64,000 nucleotides of DNA. Origin: Dermacentor variabilis (Eukaryota; Arthropoda; Arachnida; Ixodida; Ixodidae). Shown here in pieces: positions 54,955-64,000 of the stretch (positions are counted from its first letter, which is position 1; each line of letters begins with the position of its first letter). The position numbers and the translations under genes are program-made. The stretch covers positions 152,541,105 to 152,605,104 of the forward strand of contig NC_134572.1 of assembly GCF_050947875.1 (NCBI RefSeq), read 5' to 3'. Below the pieces are notes generated by a model, which was not told the DNA's origin, did not search any database, and saw only the letters and a list, made by a program, of their open reading frames with translations.

Positions 54955-55384
54955 CCTTAATAAACCAAGATTTCGTGTGCCAATGTAGCCGTGCTGCTTG
55001 AGGCAGCTTCCACCACGGGCACTCGGTCGGAACTCATGTTTCACTTGACTGCATACGTATATCTAGCATTTATTCTAAAAAAATCGCGTTGTTTTTATCT
55101 TTATGTGTTAACAGTAGGCACTTTAAATATGTTCCGCAAAGCAATCATCCAAATATACGTCAGTACTTTTTGTTCTAACACACACATGTGCGCTACTCCA
55201 TTTGGCAGAATGTACTAAAAAGTTTCTCCATTGCTTTCTACCAGGAAGCTGCTTTTATTATTAATGACGCCAAGAAAGCAAGCCTGATGCCACCAACACT
55301 CATATATGGAATCGGGAGCGCGCACAATGTTCTCGCACACCTTGTGTGATATACCGTAACGCTGAATTGCTTCTTGTAGGTTGT
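54955..55384 (+). repeat. Dispersed repeat, homologous to 29745-30145
   Basis: See the 29745 entry; landmarks CACCACGGGCA, TCAGTACTTTTTGTTCTAAC, GCCTGATGCCACCAACACTC and CACACCTTGTGTGATATACC occur in the same order. Gypsy-3 begins directly after its end. Confidence 0.7.
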
Positions 55385-55388
55385 ACCT

Positions 55389-56482
55389 GTGCCTGATGGG
55401 GACTGTGTTGTGTCTCCTCTCGCGGAAATCCTGATTGCTCATCACGTTGCTATTCCGCAAACAGTCGTCAGTATCAGCAGCAACTCTGCCAGCTTTCATC
55501 TCGACAACTTCGGAATCAGTGACCACGTCCTGCCACAAGGCATAGCCTTAGTTACGCTCTCTTCCTCCCAAGTTTGCCTGTTTTCAGCCCTGACTGCTTA
55601 TAATACGTCATCTCCCGTTGACTATTCTTCTTTGCTGGCTGTCCTTCCTCAGCTCACAAATGTAACTGCTCCCGAACTTCCACCTCACCACGCCAACAAG
55701 TTATGTCAGCTGCTCTCCGCGTTCAGCGACATCAGACCTCTCTCACGACACACCATACTGACACCGATAACGCTCACCCTATTCACAGGCGACCATACCG
55801 TCTGTCCTTGCACGAAAGAAAAGTCATTCAAACGGAGGTGGAAAAGATTCTCTCTTGAGAAATTGTTGAGCCATCATCCAGTCCATGGCCGGACCCTATC
55901 GTCCTAGTTAAAGAAAGACGCGAGCTGACGCTTCTGCATGGATTACTGGCACCTCAACAGGATCACTAATAAACACATTTAGCCTCTACCACGCGTTGAT
56001 GACGCCCTCGACTGCCTCCACGGTGTGAAGTACTTTTCTTCCATCGACCTTGGTTGCGGTTACTGGCAGACTGCTGCCGATGACATGGACCGCGAGAAAA
56101 CCGCCTTTATAACACCCGATGGCTTTTACACGTTCAAATTTATGCCCTTCGGCTTTTCTAATGCTTCATCCACTTTTGAACGCCACTGCTTCATGACTTC
56201 AAGTGGCCCATCTGTATTTGTTACCTATATGACGCCGTCGTTCTCGCTCCTAAGTTTTCCACGCGCCAAGAGTGCCTCTCGCTCGTTCTTTCTGCTTTCC
56301 ACAATGCTGGCCTTCAGTTTAATTTGTCTAAATGCCACTTCGACGCCACCAAATTACTATTCTCGGTCATATTGTTGATTTATCTGGTGTGCGCCCAGAC
56401 TAGGGCAATGCTCGTGCCGTACTGAAGTTTCCGTGCCAACATGTGCTAAAGATCTCCAGAGCTTCGCGGGCCTGTGCTCGTA
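55389..56482 (+). pseudogene. pol: Gypsy-3 post-protease linker and reverse transcriptase
   Basis: After the PDGD linker come LCQLLSAFSDI, a weak primer-grip region, DYWHLNRITN, PLPRVDDALDCLHGVKYFSS, IDLGCGYWQTAADDMDREKT, AFITPDG and FKFMPFGFSNASSTFE. The active-site box reads CYLYDAVVLAP near 56219 in a different frame, so the first Asp of YLDD is Tyr. GLQFNLSKCHFDATKLLF and SFAGLCSY follow up to the Tc1 insertion. Several frameshifts and stops make it inactive. Confidence 0.86.
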
Positions 56483-57401
56483 CAGGTGCTCACAGAATAA
56501 TTCCGAACACCACGAAGGCGGTCACACGCCGGCGGAGCGCGCTGGCGGAAGATTAGAGCTACGTCTGGCGCATGCGCCGGTTCCCTCTCGATCAAGCGTA
56601 CTTCCCTAGCGAACTTAGATTAGCGCTCGTTGCTCCTAAAGGCTAGCGCTAGGGGCCTTTTAGGGGAACGATAGGTGGGCTAGACGGTGCAGTGACATGC
56701 TGTTGTAGCGCCACGGGGATATTTCTGATGGATTGCTTGCGGCGTGTTGGTACCTGTGTCGGAATCTATTCAGTGATATAGCCAAGCTTTCCGTCATTCT
56801 GTACGAGCTCTGCCGATCGGTTACCATCTGACTGCTGGCCATAACACTTGTAAGCCGGGTGTGCGAAATCTCATTTCTTGCGATTTGAGAAACTTTGCGA
56901 AACTCCCTTTAGATCATGAGTAAAAGGAACATTTTCAGCGAGACGTGACGAATACGTTAGCGGGAGTAAAAGGGCTAGAGGCAATAAAATTCCTTTAAAC
57001 ATCAATTTAGGTGGCGCACTTCGCAGTTCTTAATTCACATACAGGACGTAATTTCATGCATTCAGCGTTATATAAGCTCCGGCTCAAGGCTCAAGAGTAG
57101 CATTGAGGTTCGCAGATATTACAGTACTGATCACTTGCAGTTCCTGGTCGCTTCGCTGTTCTCCACGTGCGAGTTTTCTTAGCTTTCATCGCGCGTCTAC
57201 ATTTGTTCGCATGAAGAGACAATGTTAATCAAGAGTAGGACTTCCTAGTTACATGCGGGAAAAGATAGTACAGGGAGCACTGTGCAGATACATACCAGAA
57301 ATCACGCTGGGTTTAGTTTTCCCCTGACAATAAAAAAGAAAGAAAGGACAAAAAATTAACTCCGCATTGCCTCGAGCGTGGCTGGCATTAGCCATGATGG
57401 C

Positions 57402-58318
57402 CTAGCCCGTGAATGCCCCTTTGACGCGGATTGCCGCCTCTAGCCGGCGCAGGAGACTCTTGGAGCGCATCTGTAAAATTGTCTTTTTTTTTTCACCAGG
57501 GTACTTCCATTCTCCGGCTATGGCCTGCCATAGCTCGTCGGCATTGACCGCTTCAAGATTCATGTAGGCAGTGTTGTCCATCATCGTGCTCCACATATAT
57601 TCAATCACGTTCAAGTCTGCTCCTTTTGGAGGCCACTCAAGTAGGCGCACAGTACGTTCTACAAAGGAGTCTTGCACCACTCTGGCGATGTGCACAGGGC
57701 TGAGGTCGTGCTGAAAGTAAAAGCACCCGTCTTTAAATGCTTCATCCAACGCGTATGGTAGCATGTGGGCATTTCGCACTAGGGTTCAGCTGTGAACGAT
57801 GGTGGCAGCTGAACTAGGGGGCCGAGTCCCTCTTTGCTTATGGCTCTCAAACATTCACCGAACACCGACCCCTATTGTGGAATGCAGAAACGTAGCCAGG
57901 CTCTTACCTACATCGAGACAGGTAGCGAAAAATTGAGATTTGGAGATTAAGAATGTGTTTTGCTCACGAAAATATTTTGCTAAGCAAGTGCCGAAGAATG
58001 CAAATGCCTGCAGTTGTATGGTCTCCTCACGCGACGCTGTTGGCCCCACCTAAAAGAGAATGTGGATTCATCGGAGATGACCTCTGTCCAATCTTCTATT
58101 GTCCAGTGCTTATGCGTCCTGGCAAAGTGAAAGCACTGACGTTTTTGCCACTCCGTAAGGTGTGGCATTGGAGCTGCCGCAAATCCGTGAAGACCAGCAT
58201 CTCTCATGCACCTTCTAATTCCCGTTACAGCTTTTGGTAACAGTTCTGTGGTTTTTATCTCTTCATACTTCGTTATCAATCGGTCCTTCGATGTGCTCAT
58301 AGCTGCATGAGGGAACAA
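57402..58318 (-). pseudogene. Tc1-like transposase, minus-strand copy
   Basis: From 58318 down: DRLITKYEEI, PHLTEWQKRQCFHFARTHKH, WTIEDWTEVISDESTFSFRW (first catalytic Asp in SDEST), GQQRRVRRP; after frame breaks LPYALDEAFKDGCFYFQHDLSPVHIARVVQ (second Asp) and ADLNVIEYMWSTM (final Glu, E of DDE), then a C-terminus ending AIRVKGAFTG. The three catalytic residues are all readable, but the frame is broken between about 57780 and 57980 and the N-terminal DNA-binding part is not clear. Confidence 0.85.
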
Positions 58319-58474
58319 CGCCGGGCTTTGCTAACGCTAGTCACTGTCGCGTACCGTAATGTATTGACCAATGGTTTCGCATGACTACGAGTGCAAAGCG
58401 GTAAGGAATCATGATTCTTGAGTTTTGGCCTCAAGCACGACGATGGAATCCGGCGCTCGGCCGCTGTGCTGTGA

Positions 58475-59150
58475 ATGTTGCGGCGCTATGACGGAAGAGA
58501 GCCTGAGACCGCTGGTTTGGCTGCCCCATCCTTCACACCTGATGCCTACTGTAACATCCTCAAAGCCAACTATTGCCATACAGTCTGGACGGACTGCTTA
58601 AAGATGGGTGCTTTTTATTCCCGCGCGACCGTTCCCTGTGCACACCACGAGGGCTGTGCATTAGCTCCGGCTGGAACGTGCTGCCCGCCTACCTATGCGG
58701 CCTCCGAAAGTCGCGAAGTGAAAATGGTATGAGCATCCACTTCGCATGCGGGAGCTCCGGGGTTCGATCCCCAGTGCCTCCGGGTAAGCACCGGTGACAA
58801 AATAGGTACACGCTTTCCCCTAGACTGGTGCTCGGCTCAAGTGGAGTGTAGTGTGTGGGAAATGTGTGTGTAGCGCACTTCGAGTAAACGAAAATACCTT
58901 GTGCCATGGCGCTCTTTGGCCGCGGATGCCCTTCCGCCATAAAAATTCACCGTCATCAGTATAAGTGAAAATGTTTGGAGTCCAATGAAAAATTCGTCCG
59001 CTTAAATCTGGAAGCTCTCAGTGTGGAGAAACTGCGGCGGGCGATTGCCGGGGTGTAGAAGCGCCTTGATTACTACGAGGACATCATAAAAGCTCTCAAT
59101 TAATTCCTCGAGCCACGTCTTGAAGCTGCGATTCGGCTGGGAAGCGCGCT
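58475..59150 (+). pseudogene. Tc1-like transposase, plus-strand copy, split by a SINE
   Basis: The plus strand reads FTPDAYCNILKAN, MPYSLDGLLKDGCFLFPRDR, LCTPRGLC up to about 58715, then a SINE at 58727-58962, then NLEALSVEKLRRAIAGV and LEPRLEAAIRLGSA to 59150. These match LPYALDEAFKDGCFYFQHDL, NLEAVNADELWQAIAGEWKY and RRLEAAIRVKGA of the minus-strand copy. The half with the first catalytic Asp is absent at the centre, and the DLN.IE block was lost around the SINE site. Confidence 0.82.
58727..58962 (+). mobile_element. Second tRNA-derived SINE family, 11-bp target duplication
   Basis: B box in GGGGTTCGATCCCCAGTGCC; body with GTACACGCTTTCCCC, TGGTGCTCGGCTC, CTTGTGCCATGGCGCTCTTT and a tail CCATAAAAATTCACCGTCAT. 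AAGTGAAAATG is duplicated at 58716-58726 and 58963-58973. The body is unrelated to the Ruka-like SINEs. Confidence 0.8.
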
Positions 59151-59914
59151 TATGTGCAATTTATTGTCGCCATGGCAGATGCCCACCACATATTGGAGAG
59201 CGCGAAGTTGAATTCGTTTATTGGTTCTCCGAAAAGTAAACACAGTCTGCTTCCTCTTTTAAAACTCAAATGTGCCCTATACGCCTTTTTTTGCATTCTA
59301 CTAGTAAAACCTCGCGGCACGATTAATAAAAGCCGGCAGCACGAGGTTCCTGTGCATAACAAATGGGCTAAAGCACATAGCACTTATTCATTATTCTAAA
59401 AAAGCATGTTATTCTCAATCGTTAACCCGAACTAACGAACCCTTGATATTTTGTGCAAAATGGTGACTTATTCACGATAGAAAATGAAAAGCACAGTATT
59501 ACGCAAGAAGCGAAACACTTCTTACACACGGCTAACGCACCTAAACGTGACAGCCTATGCTGTCATTCCTGCCTACGCTAGCCAATGGCAGAAAGAGTGG
59601 ATGGCTCGCAAAACGAATGCAGACACACACGTCAATGCACCGCAAGAAAGCCGCGCATGGCATAGAATGCGGTGGAGCGCGCGTGAACACACTGCGCGTC
59701 ACAAACACCGCAGCGCCCACCTCCTGTAAACGCTAACAGGCCCCTAGCACTAGCCTTCTGTAGCAAGGCAGCGCTAATCCAGATGCACTAGGGAAGGAGA
59801 CTTGCTGGCTAGGGATGCTGTGCACAGGCAGTCACTCTCTGCATTCTTCCGCCGATGCGCTCCTTCGGCGAGCAGCTGCTTGTCCGGCGTTCCGAATTAT
59901 TCTGTGAGCACCTG

Positions 59915-60649
59915 TTCTTCCGCCGCTTCATCCACAATTTTGTGGAAGTCACCCGCCCTCTGCTCTTCTGAAGGCAGACGTTTCATTTTTGGGGGAACTG
60001 AACAAGCTACTCCCCTCTCGAACCTTATCTCTCTCCTAACATATAAATTCCTTCTTGCGCACTTTGACCAGACTGCTCCAACAGGAGTCCGCAATGATGC
60101 CAGTGGTCATGGAATCGGCGTTTTACCAACGTCAACTACGCCACGACCGCGTCATTGCCTACGCCAGCGCTCTGCTTTCTCAGCTGAGCAGAATTTTTTC
60201 ATTACTGAACGTGAGTGCTTTGCAATTCTCTAAGCAATGGCGGAATGTCGCCCTTACCTATATGATCGGCCCTTTACATTCACCACAGACCACCATGTGC
60301 TCTGCTGGCTTTCGTCACTCAAAGAACCTACCGATCGCCTAGGTCACTGGGCCTACGCCTACAGGAATACTCCTACACAGTTGCATGTACGAGTTTACAC
60401 CAAGACGCCAACTGCTTGTACCACCACCCAGACGATGCTTCTGATTTTCCTGCCACCTATGCTTCTGCTTCTGTATTTTCGCTATCGGCTTCGCTGACCT
60501 TGCTACAGAACAGTGCAGAGATCTAAGCATACGTGGTATCATGGACAAGCTCACATCTAGGTCATGTGATCCTTCTCTTGGCACATTCTCATTCCAGGAG
60601 GGCACCCTATATAGGCGCAGCATGTACCCTAGTTTAGAGATTACGACAG
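59915..60649 (+). pseudogene. pol: Gypsy-3 RNase H and integrase zinc-binding start
   Basis: Continues Gypsy-3 pol after the Tc1 insertion: FFRRFIHNFVEVTRPLL, then LLAHFDQTAPTGVRNDASGH (RNase H, where the usual T.ASG aspartate is in NDASG), [45 protein letters not shown] and MDKLTSRSCDPSLGTFSFQE, GTLYRRSMYPS. Multiple frame changes. The LINE begins just after this. Confidence 0.82.
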
Positions 60650-62768
60650 AACTAATGATGTTTCTGTGATTGCGCATATGGAAAATGGACTCATTGATTT
60701 GGCTGAAGACCATCATAATGTATGCTTGCTATGGAAAAAGTTTGCTGATATGGGCAATTATTGCTTGAATACGTTCGCACCAAACAAGCGAAAGAAAGTG
60801 CATAAATGTACACCCCGGGTAACGCGAAAAATTATTTACATGAAACGGCAACTAAAACGGGCTAAAAGGTCTACTCCCAATCCTATTATCGTTAATGGTA
60901 TCAAAAACGATCTTACACGTGCAATTCACGAGTCTAAGGACTTCTTTTTTACAGCAACTTTGCCCCACTTTATGAATAATGAACCAAGAAAATTTTGGGA
61001 TTACTTGAGCGATCCTGACAGGCACGTGACGCAGGTTTCGGTTGATGGCATCTCTATTACAGATCCACAAGTTATCGCTGATTATTTTATTACCTATTTC
61101 ACTGGAGTGTTCCGTGAATCTGCGTCACAGGGCATCTTTAGAATCCCAAGTTGATTTTATTTCATATCACGGTGTAGTTGCAATGCTGTTAAATCTGAAA
61201 ACAAAATCGACTTGCCGTCCTGATGGTTTGCCCAGTATTTTTTCTTCGTCGTTATGCCGAAACTATGGCTAAATTTCTTGTGATCGTGTTTCGATGTTCA
61301 CTATTAAGTGCGAGGCTACCTGATGAATGGAAGACAGCTCAAGTTATTCCCGTCTATAAAAAAGGTGACCGTTTGTTGTTAGAAAATTATCGCCCAATAT
61401 CTTTAACATCTTCTTGTTGTAAATTATTGGAACACGTTGTAGCAAAACGCATCACTCAATTTCTTGAGGAAAACTCTATACTCTCAAGTTTTGAACACGG
61501 ATTTAGAAGAAATTTCTCTACTGCAACACAATTGGTCACGGTAGTACATTTATTTGCAGCATGCATAGATAATTGTGGACAAATTGACGCGATATTCTTA
61601 GATTTTAGTAAAGCATTTGACAGAGTTATTCATGATATATTCAATAAACTCATAAATAGTAAACTTCCTGACATTTTGGTCTCTTGGGTTTCCGATTACT
61701 TACACAACCGAACGCAGTTTGTTTCAATTGACGGTTTTGATTCCTGCAGTCTTCCTGTAACATCAGGTGTGTCTCAAGGATGTGTTCTGGGACCCTTGCT
61801 GTTTCTTTTATATATAAATGACATTGTCTCCGTAATTACTCCTGGAATTCAAATTAGATAATTTGCTGATGATGTTGTCTTATTTCGTGAAATCAGAGGT
61901 GTACATGATCAGGTTGAGCTGAATTCTAATCTCATTAATGTATCTAAGTGGCGCACAGATTATGGCATGACTGTTAATAGTGATAAAACTGTTTATCTTT
62001 GTGTAACGCTTAAGGAAACTCCTCTCAAATATATTTATAAGCTAACCTCTCTTCCTTTGAAACAGGTTGCAAGTTACAAGTACCTAGGAGTGACAATTAC
62101 TAATAGCCTCTCTTGGAATCTGCACATTGATAACATTTGCTCTTCAGCGTTCCGCAAACTTTGTTACTTAAGACATAAACTTCGTAATTCTCCTCCTAAT
62201 GTCAAACTTCTTAGCTATTTCATATTCATACGACCTAAGCTTCAATATTGCTCTATTGTTTGGGATCCTTATACTAAGCTTAACATTCAAAGGTTAGAAA
62301 GGATTCAGCGAAAAGCTGTCAGGTTTATCTATTCCAAATACCAGTATACTGATTCTCCTTCTGAGCTCATGAAAGCTAACAACATTGAGCTACTTGAATC
62401 GAGAAGAAAAAGATGTCGTTTGAATTTGTTAAACTTACTTCTTAACGATAAAATGGCTATTGATCAGACACAGTTTCTTTCCCCTTTAACCACAAGGCCT
62501 ACGCGACATCACCAAACACACTTTCTAACCCCTTACTTTGCAAGAACAGAAATGTATAAGTTTTCCTTTTTTCCGCGTTCTCTGTCCGACTGGAATAGCC
62601 TAACAGAACCTTATGACGCACTATATGACTAGATGATTATGTATTTCTGTGTTCTTTCCTCTGGTATGACGTTTCTTTTCTTATTGCTGTTCTCCTTTTG
62701 TGTAAAACAGATATTCTGCAAATTGTATTGCCCATCCTGCTTGGACCAGATTGGTCTGCTGTATGTAA

Positions 62769-62808
<40 letters not shown>
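60650..62808 (+). mobile_element. CR1/L2-like LINE inserted in Gypsy-3
   Basis: A 5'-truncated LINE, 2.16 kb, with RT in three adjacent frames and a 3' tail of about ten ATAA/AAAT units at 62767-62806. It separates YRRSMYPS from IPRHLGTTVLS of the Gypsy-3 integrase. A target duplication is not clear. Confidence 0.88.
60666..62632 (+). pseudogene. CR1/L2-like LINE reverse transcriptase
   Basis: Order: pre-RT linker with KRKKVHKCTPRVTRKIIYMK and PRKFWDYLSDPD; RT with ARLPDEWKTAQVIPVYKKGD, ENYRPISLTSSCCKLLE, EHGFRRNFSTATQLV, DAIFLDFSKAFDRVIH, VSQGCVLGPLLFLLYINDI, a stop at 61859, then FADDVVLF (active site), VSKWRTDYGMTVNSDKT, YKYLGVTITNSLSWNLH and IQRLERIQRKAVRFIYSKYQ, ending in a C-terminus with SFFPRSLSDWNSL and a stop at 62632. 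Breaks: a frameshift near 61154-61223 and the TAA just before FADD. The endonuclease domain is lost by 5' truncation. Confidence 0.9.
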
Positions 62809-62814
62809 GGATCT

Positions 62815-63884
62815 GAGATGGTGCTGTTCATTCCCCGGCATCTTGGCACCACTGTTCTCTCCAAGCGGCACGTTCTACCAAGTTTTGCTCACCTCAGAGA
62901 ATCAGTACGTACGACTGTGTCTGGCGGCGCTCCTTTCGGCCTGGTTTGTACTGATGTGTCCGCCGATCTGAACGCCACAAGAAGCCATCTGTGCTCACTG
63001 CTGGTTTACTCCCATCTCTTGGCGTTCTTACCGAACCCTTCTATCGCATTGGTGTAGACCTCTTGGTACCTTTCCCCACATCTGACTGTTGCAACGAGTG
63101 GATTGGCGTCGCAACTGATTATACAACTTTGTTCGCGTTTACCAGAGCCCTTCCAACAGACGTAGCCTACTCCCTGTTGCACAACATCATTGTTCACCAC
63201 GGCGCTCCTCGTCGTCTTCTTACCAACAGGAGTCGCTCCTTCCTCTCTACAGTTGTGGACTACTTGCGCCGCTCCTGTTCTGCCAAACACAAAGTCAGTA
63301 GAGCACACCATCGTCAGACGAACAGTCTTACCGAGCGGCTTATTCGAACAATAACGATGAAGCTTTCCATGTGGGTATCTGATAACCATCGTGATTAGGA
63401 CGCTGCTCTCTGTTTTGTCACATTCGCGTACAATTCATCGCGCCAAAACACCACGGGTTTCTCTCCCTACTATTGCTTGTACGGCCGAGATCCAGCATTG
63501 CTTTTTAATACAATACTGTCTACCACTCAAGAGTCGATGTCTCAGTATACAAGTGATGTCATTTCTCGAGCACAAGAAACACGCCAAGTTGCTCCACATC
63601 GCATTTGTGCTACTCAGAACAAGCGCAAAAGCATTTGGGCCAGTCGTCAATGGGACGCCGAAGATATTCCCGGTGATCTTGTCCCTCTGTGATCTCCCAC
63701 CCGCCACTTCGGCCTCTCGGAAATACTAATGCCCCGCTACTCCAGTCCTTACCGGGTCCTCTGTCAGGTAACCGATGTAACCTACGAGATGTCTCCGGTT
63801 GCACCTACTACTGGCTCAATCTATACTTCCCATCAGGTTGTTCAAGTCAGCCGCCTAAACACTACCAGTCTATTTCTGCCTAAA
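62815..63884 (+). pseudogene. pol: Gypsy-3 integrase
   Basis: IPRHLGTTVLS, then after frame changes FYRIGVDLLVPFPTSDCCNE (first catalytic Asp in GVDLL), IVHHGAPRRLLTNRSRSFLS, where the second Asp (LLTDR) is Asn, and HHRQTNSLTERLIRT with the final Glu. FVTFAYNSSRQN, YYCLYGRDPALLF and the C-terminal RYSSPYRVLCQVTDVTYEM and VQVSRLNTT follow. A stop interrupts at about 63400. This is the part missing from Gypsy-1 except for its C-terminus. Confidence 0.88.
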
Positions 63885-63930
63885 AAGTAGTGTGAAGGCG
63901 CTTCCACGCGAAGTGGAAATATGTTACGCA

Positions 63931-64000
63931 GCTCTCCACAACGCTGAGGAAGACGAGCATGAGCTTAGATCTGAAGAAGGGAACGCTTCAAAGACACAGC
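63931..64000 (+). repeat. Start of Gypsy-3 3' LTR, cut by window end
   Basis: After the integrase stop comes GAAGTGGAAATA, then TGTTACGCAGCTCTCC, the same TGTTACG start as the other short LTRs here. The remaining LTR lies outside the window. Confidence 0.6.

Larger units (their letters stand above)
56483..59914. mobile_element. Tc1-like composite: two inverted transposase-bearing halves
   Basis: The left end CAGGTGCTCACAGAATAATT and the right end, read inward, are identical for 20 bases, then CC/CG GAAC. Further inward homology continues for about 250 bases (TTAGCGCTCG...GCTAGCGCTAGGGGCC on the left; TTAGCGCTGC...GCTAGTGCTAGGGGCC reversed on the right). TA precedes the left end (56481-56482); TT follows the right end (59915-59916), a decayed TA. 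It interrupts Gypsy-3 between LCSY and FFRRF. A minus-strand transposase (57402-58318) and a plus-strand one (58475-59150) point outward from the centre, so the unit is an inverted dimer of a Tc1-like element. Confidence 0.8.
55385..64000 (+). mobile_element. Ty3/Gypsy element (Gypsy-3), interrupted twice, right end beyond window
   Basis: Same family as Gypsy-1: it opens with PDGDCVVSPLAEILIAHHVA, matching PDGDYISAPITAIVLTRSIT of Gypsy-1 after the protease. RT runs to 56482, where a Tc1 composite (56483-59914) is inserted; RNase H and the start of the integrase region follow, then a LINE (60650-62808), then integrase to 63884 and the start of an LTR near 63931. gag and protease are missing on the left. 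Without insertions about 3 kb of pol remains. Confidence 0.88.

Overview
This window is eukaryotic and looks like an intergenic, transposon-dense stretch of a hard-tick (Ixodidae) nuclear genome. The main pointers are several copies of a tRNA-derived SINE with an identical architecture (A box, GATCGAATCCC-type B box, a CCAGGTGGTC body and a CACGTAAAACCCC tail) that resembles the Ruka-type SINEs I remember from ixodid ticks. Very diverse decayed LINEs, Ty3/Gypsy elements, Penelope-like, Tc1 and mariner elements support this. The tick assignment is an inference from repeat style; no host gene was found to anchor it. I see no convincing single-copy host gene, rRNA gene, functional tRNA gene, CRISPR array or bacterial operon.

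Layout. 351-4414 is a mariner element bounded by TA and inverted ends, split by an RTE-type LINE on the minus strand. 4843-5568 is a TTAA-bounded noncoding MITE-like repeat; a second copy lies at 31110-31839. 6298-9752 is a decayed Ty3/Gypsy element (Gypsy-1) with gag, a protease with a stop in its active site, RT and an internal deletion joining RT to the integrase C-terminus. 9753-13640 holds a piece of a second Gypsy family, a LINE fragment, a SINE fragment, simple repeats and a dispersed repeat with a CA-rich core. 13441-19966 is mostly unassigned sequence with two SINEs, small MITEs and a perfect hairpin.

The most unusual feature is the pair of large related elements at 19967-29430 (element L) and 33686-40982 (element R). 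They lie in opposite orientation 4.26 kb apart, and each starts and ends with inverted CCCGTACAAAA. They share most of their sequence, including a central imperfect palindrome, a SINE-like segment, a tRNA-like segment and a subterminal region packed with TCAA motifs. Neither has a recognisable transposase. The 4.26 kb spacer carries three SINEs with clear target-site duplications and the second TTAA MITE. The pair could form a very long foldback.

40983-50345 holds an L1/Tx1-like LINE fragment, a nearly complete CR1/Jockey-like LINE with both ORFs damaged, and a Penelope-like element whose RT and GIY-YIG parts face away from each other as in twin priming. 50519-54302 is Gypsy-2 on the minus strand (LTR, integrase, RNase H, RT, protease), broken in the RT/RNase H junction by a perfect 20-bp palindrome. 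54578-54725 is a solo LTR with CATAT duplications. From 55385 to the window end runs Gypsy-3, interrupted first by a Tc1 inverted dimer (56483-59914, itself carrying a SINE) and then by a CR1/L2-like LINE (60650-62808).

Functionally everything recognised is a broken selfish element. No set of genes here works together; the history is one of nested insertion, 5' truncation, inversion and point decay.
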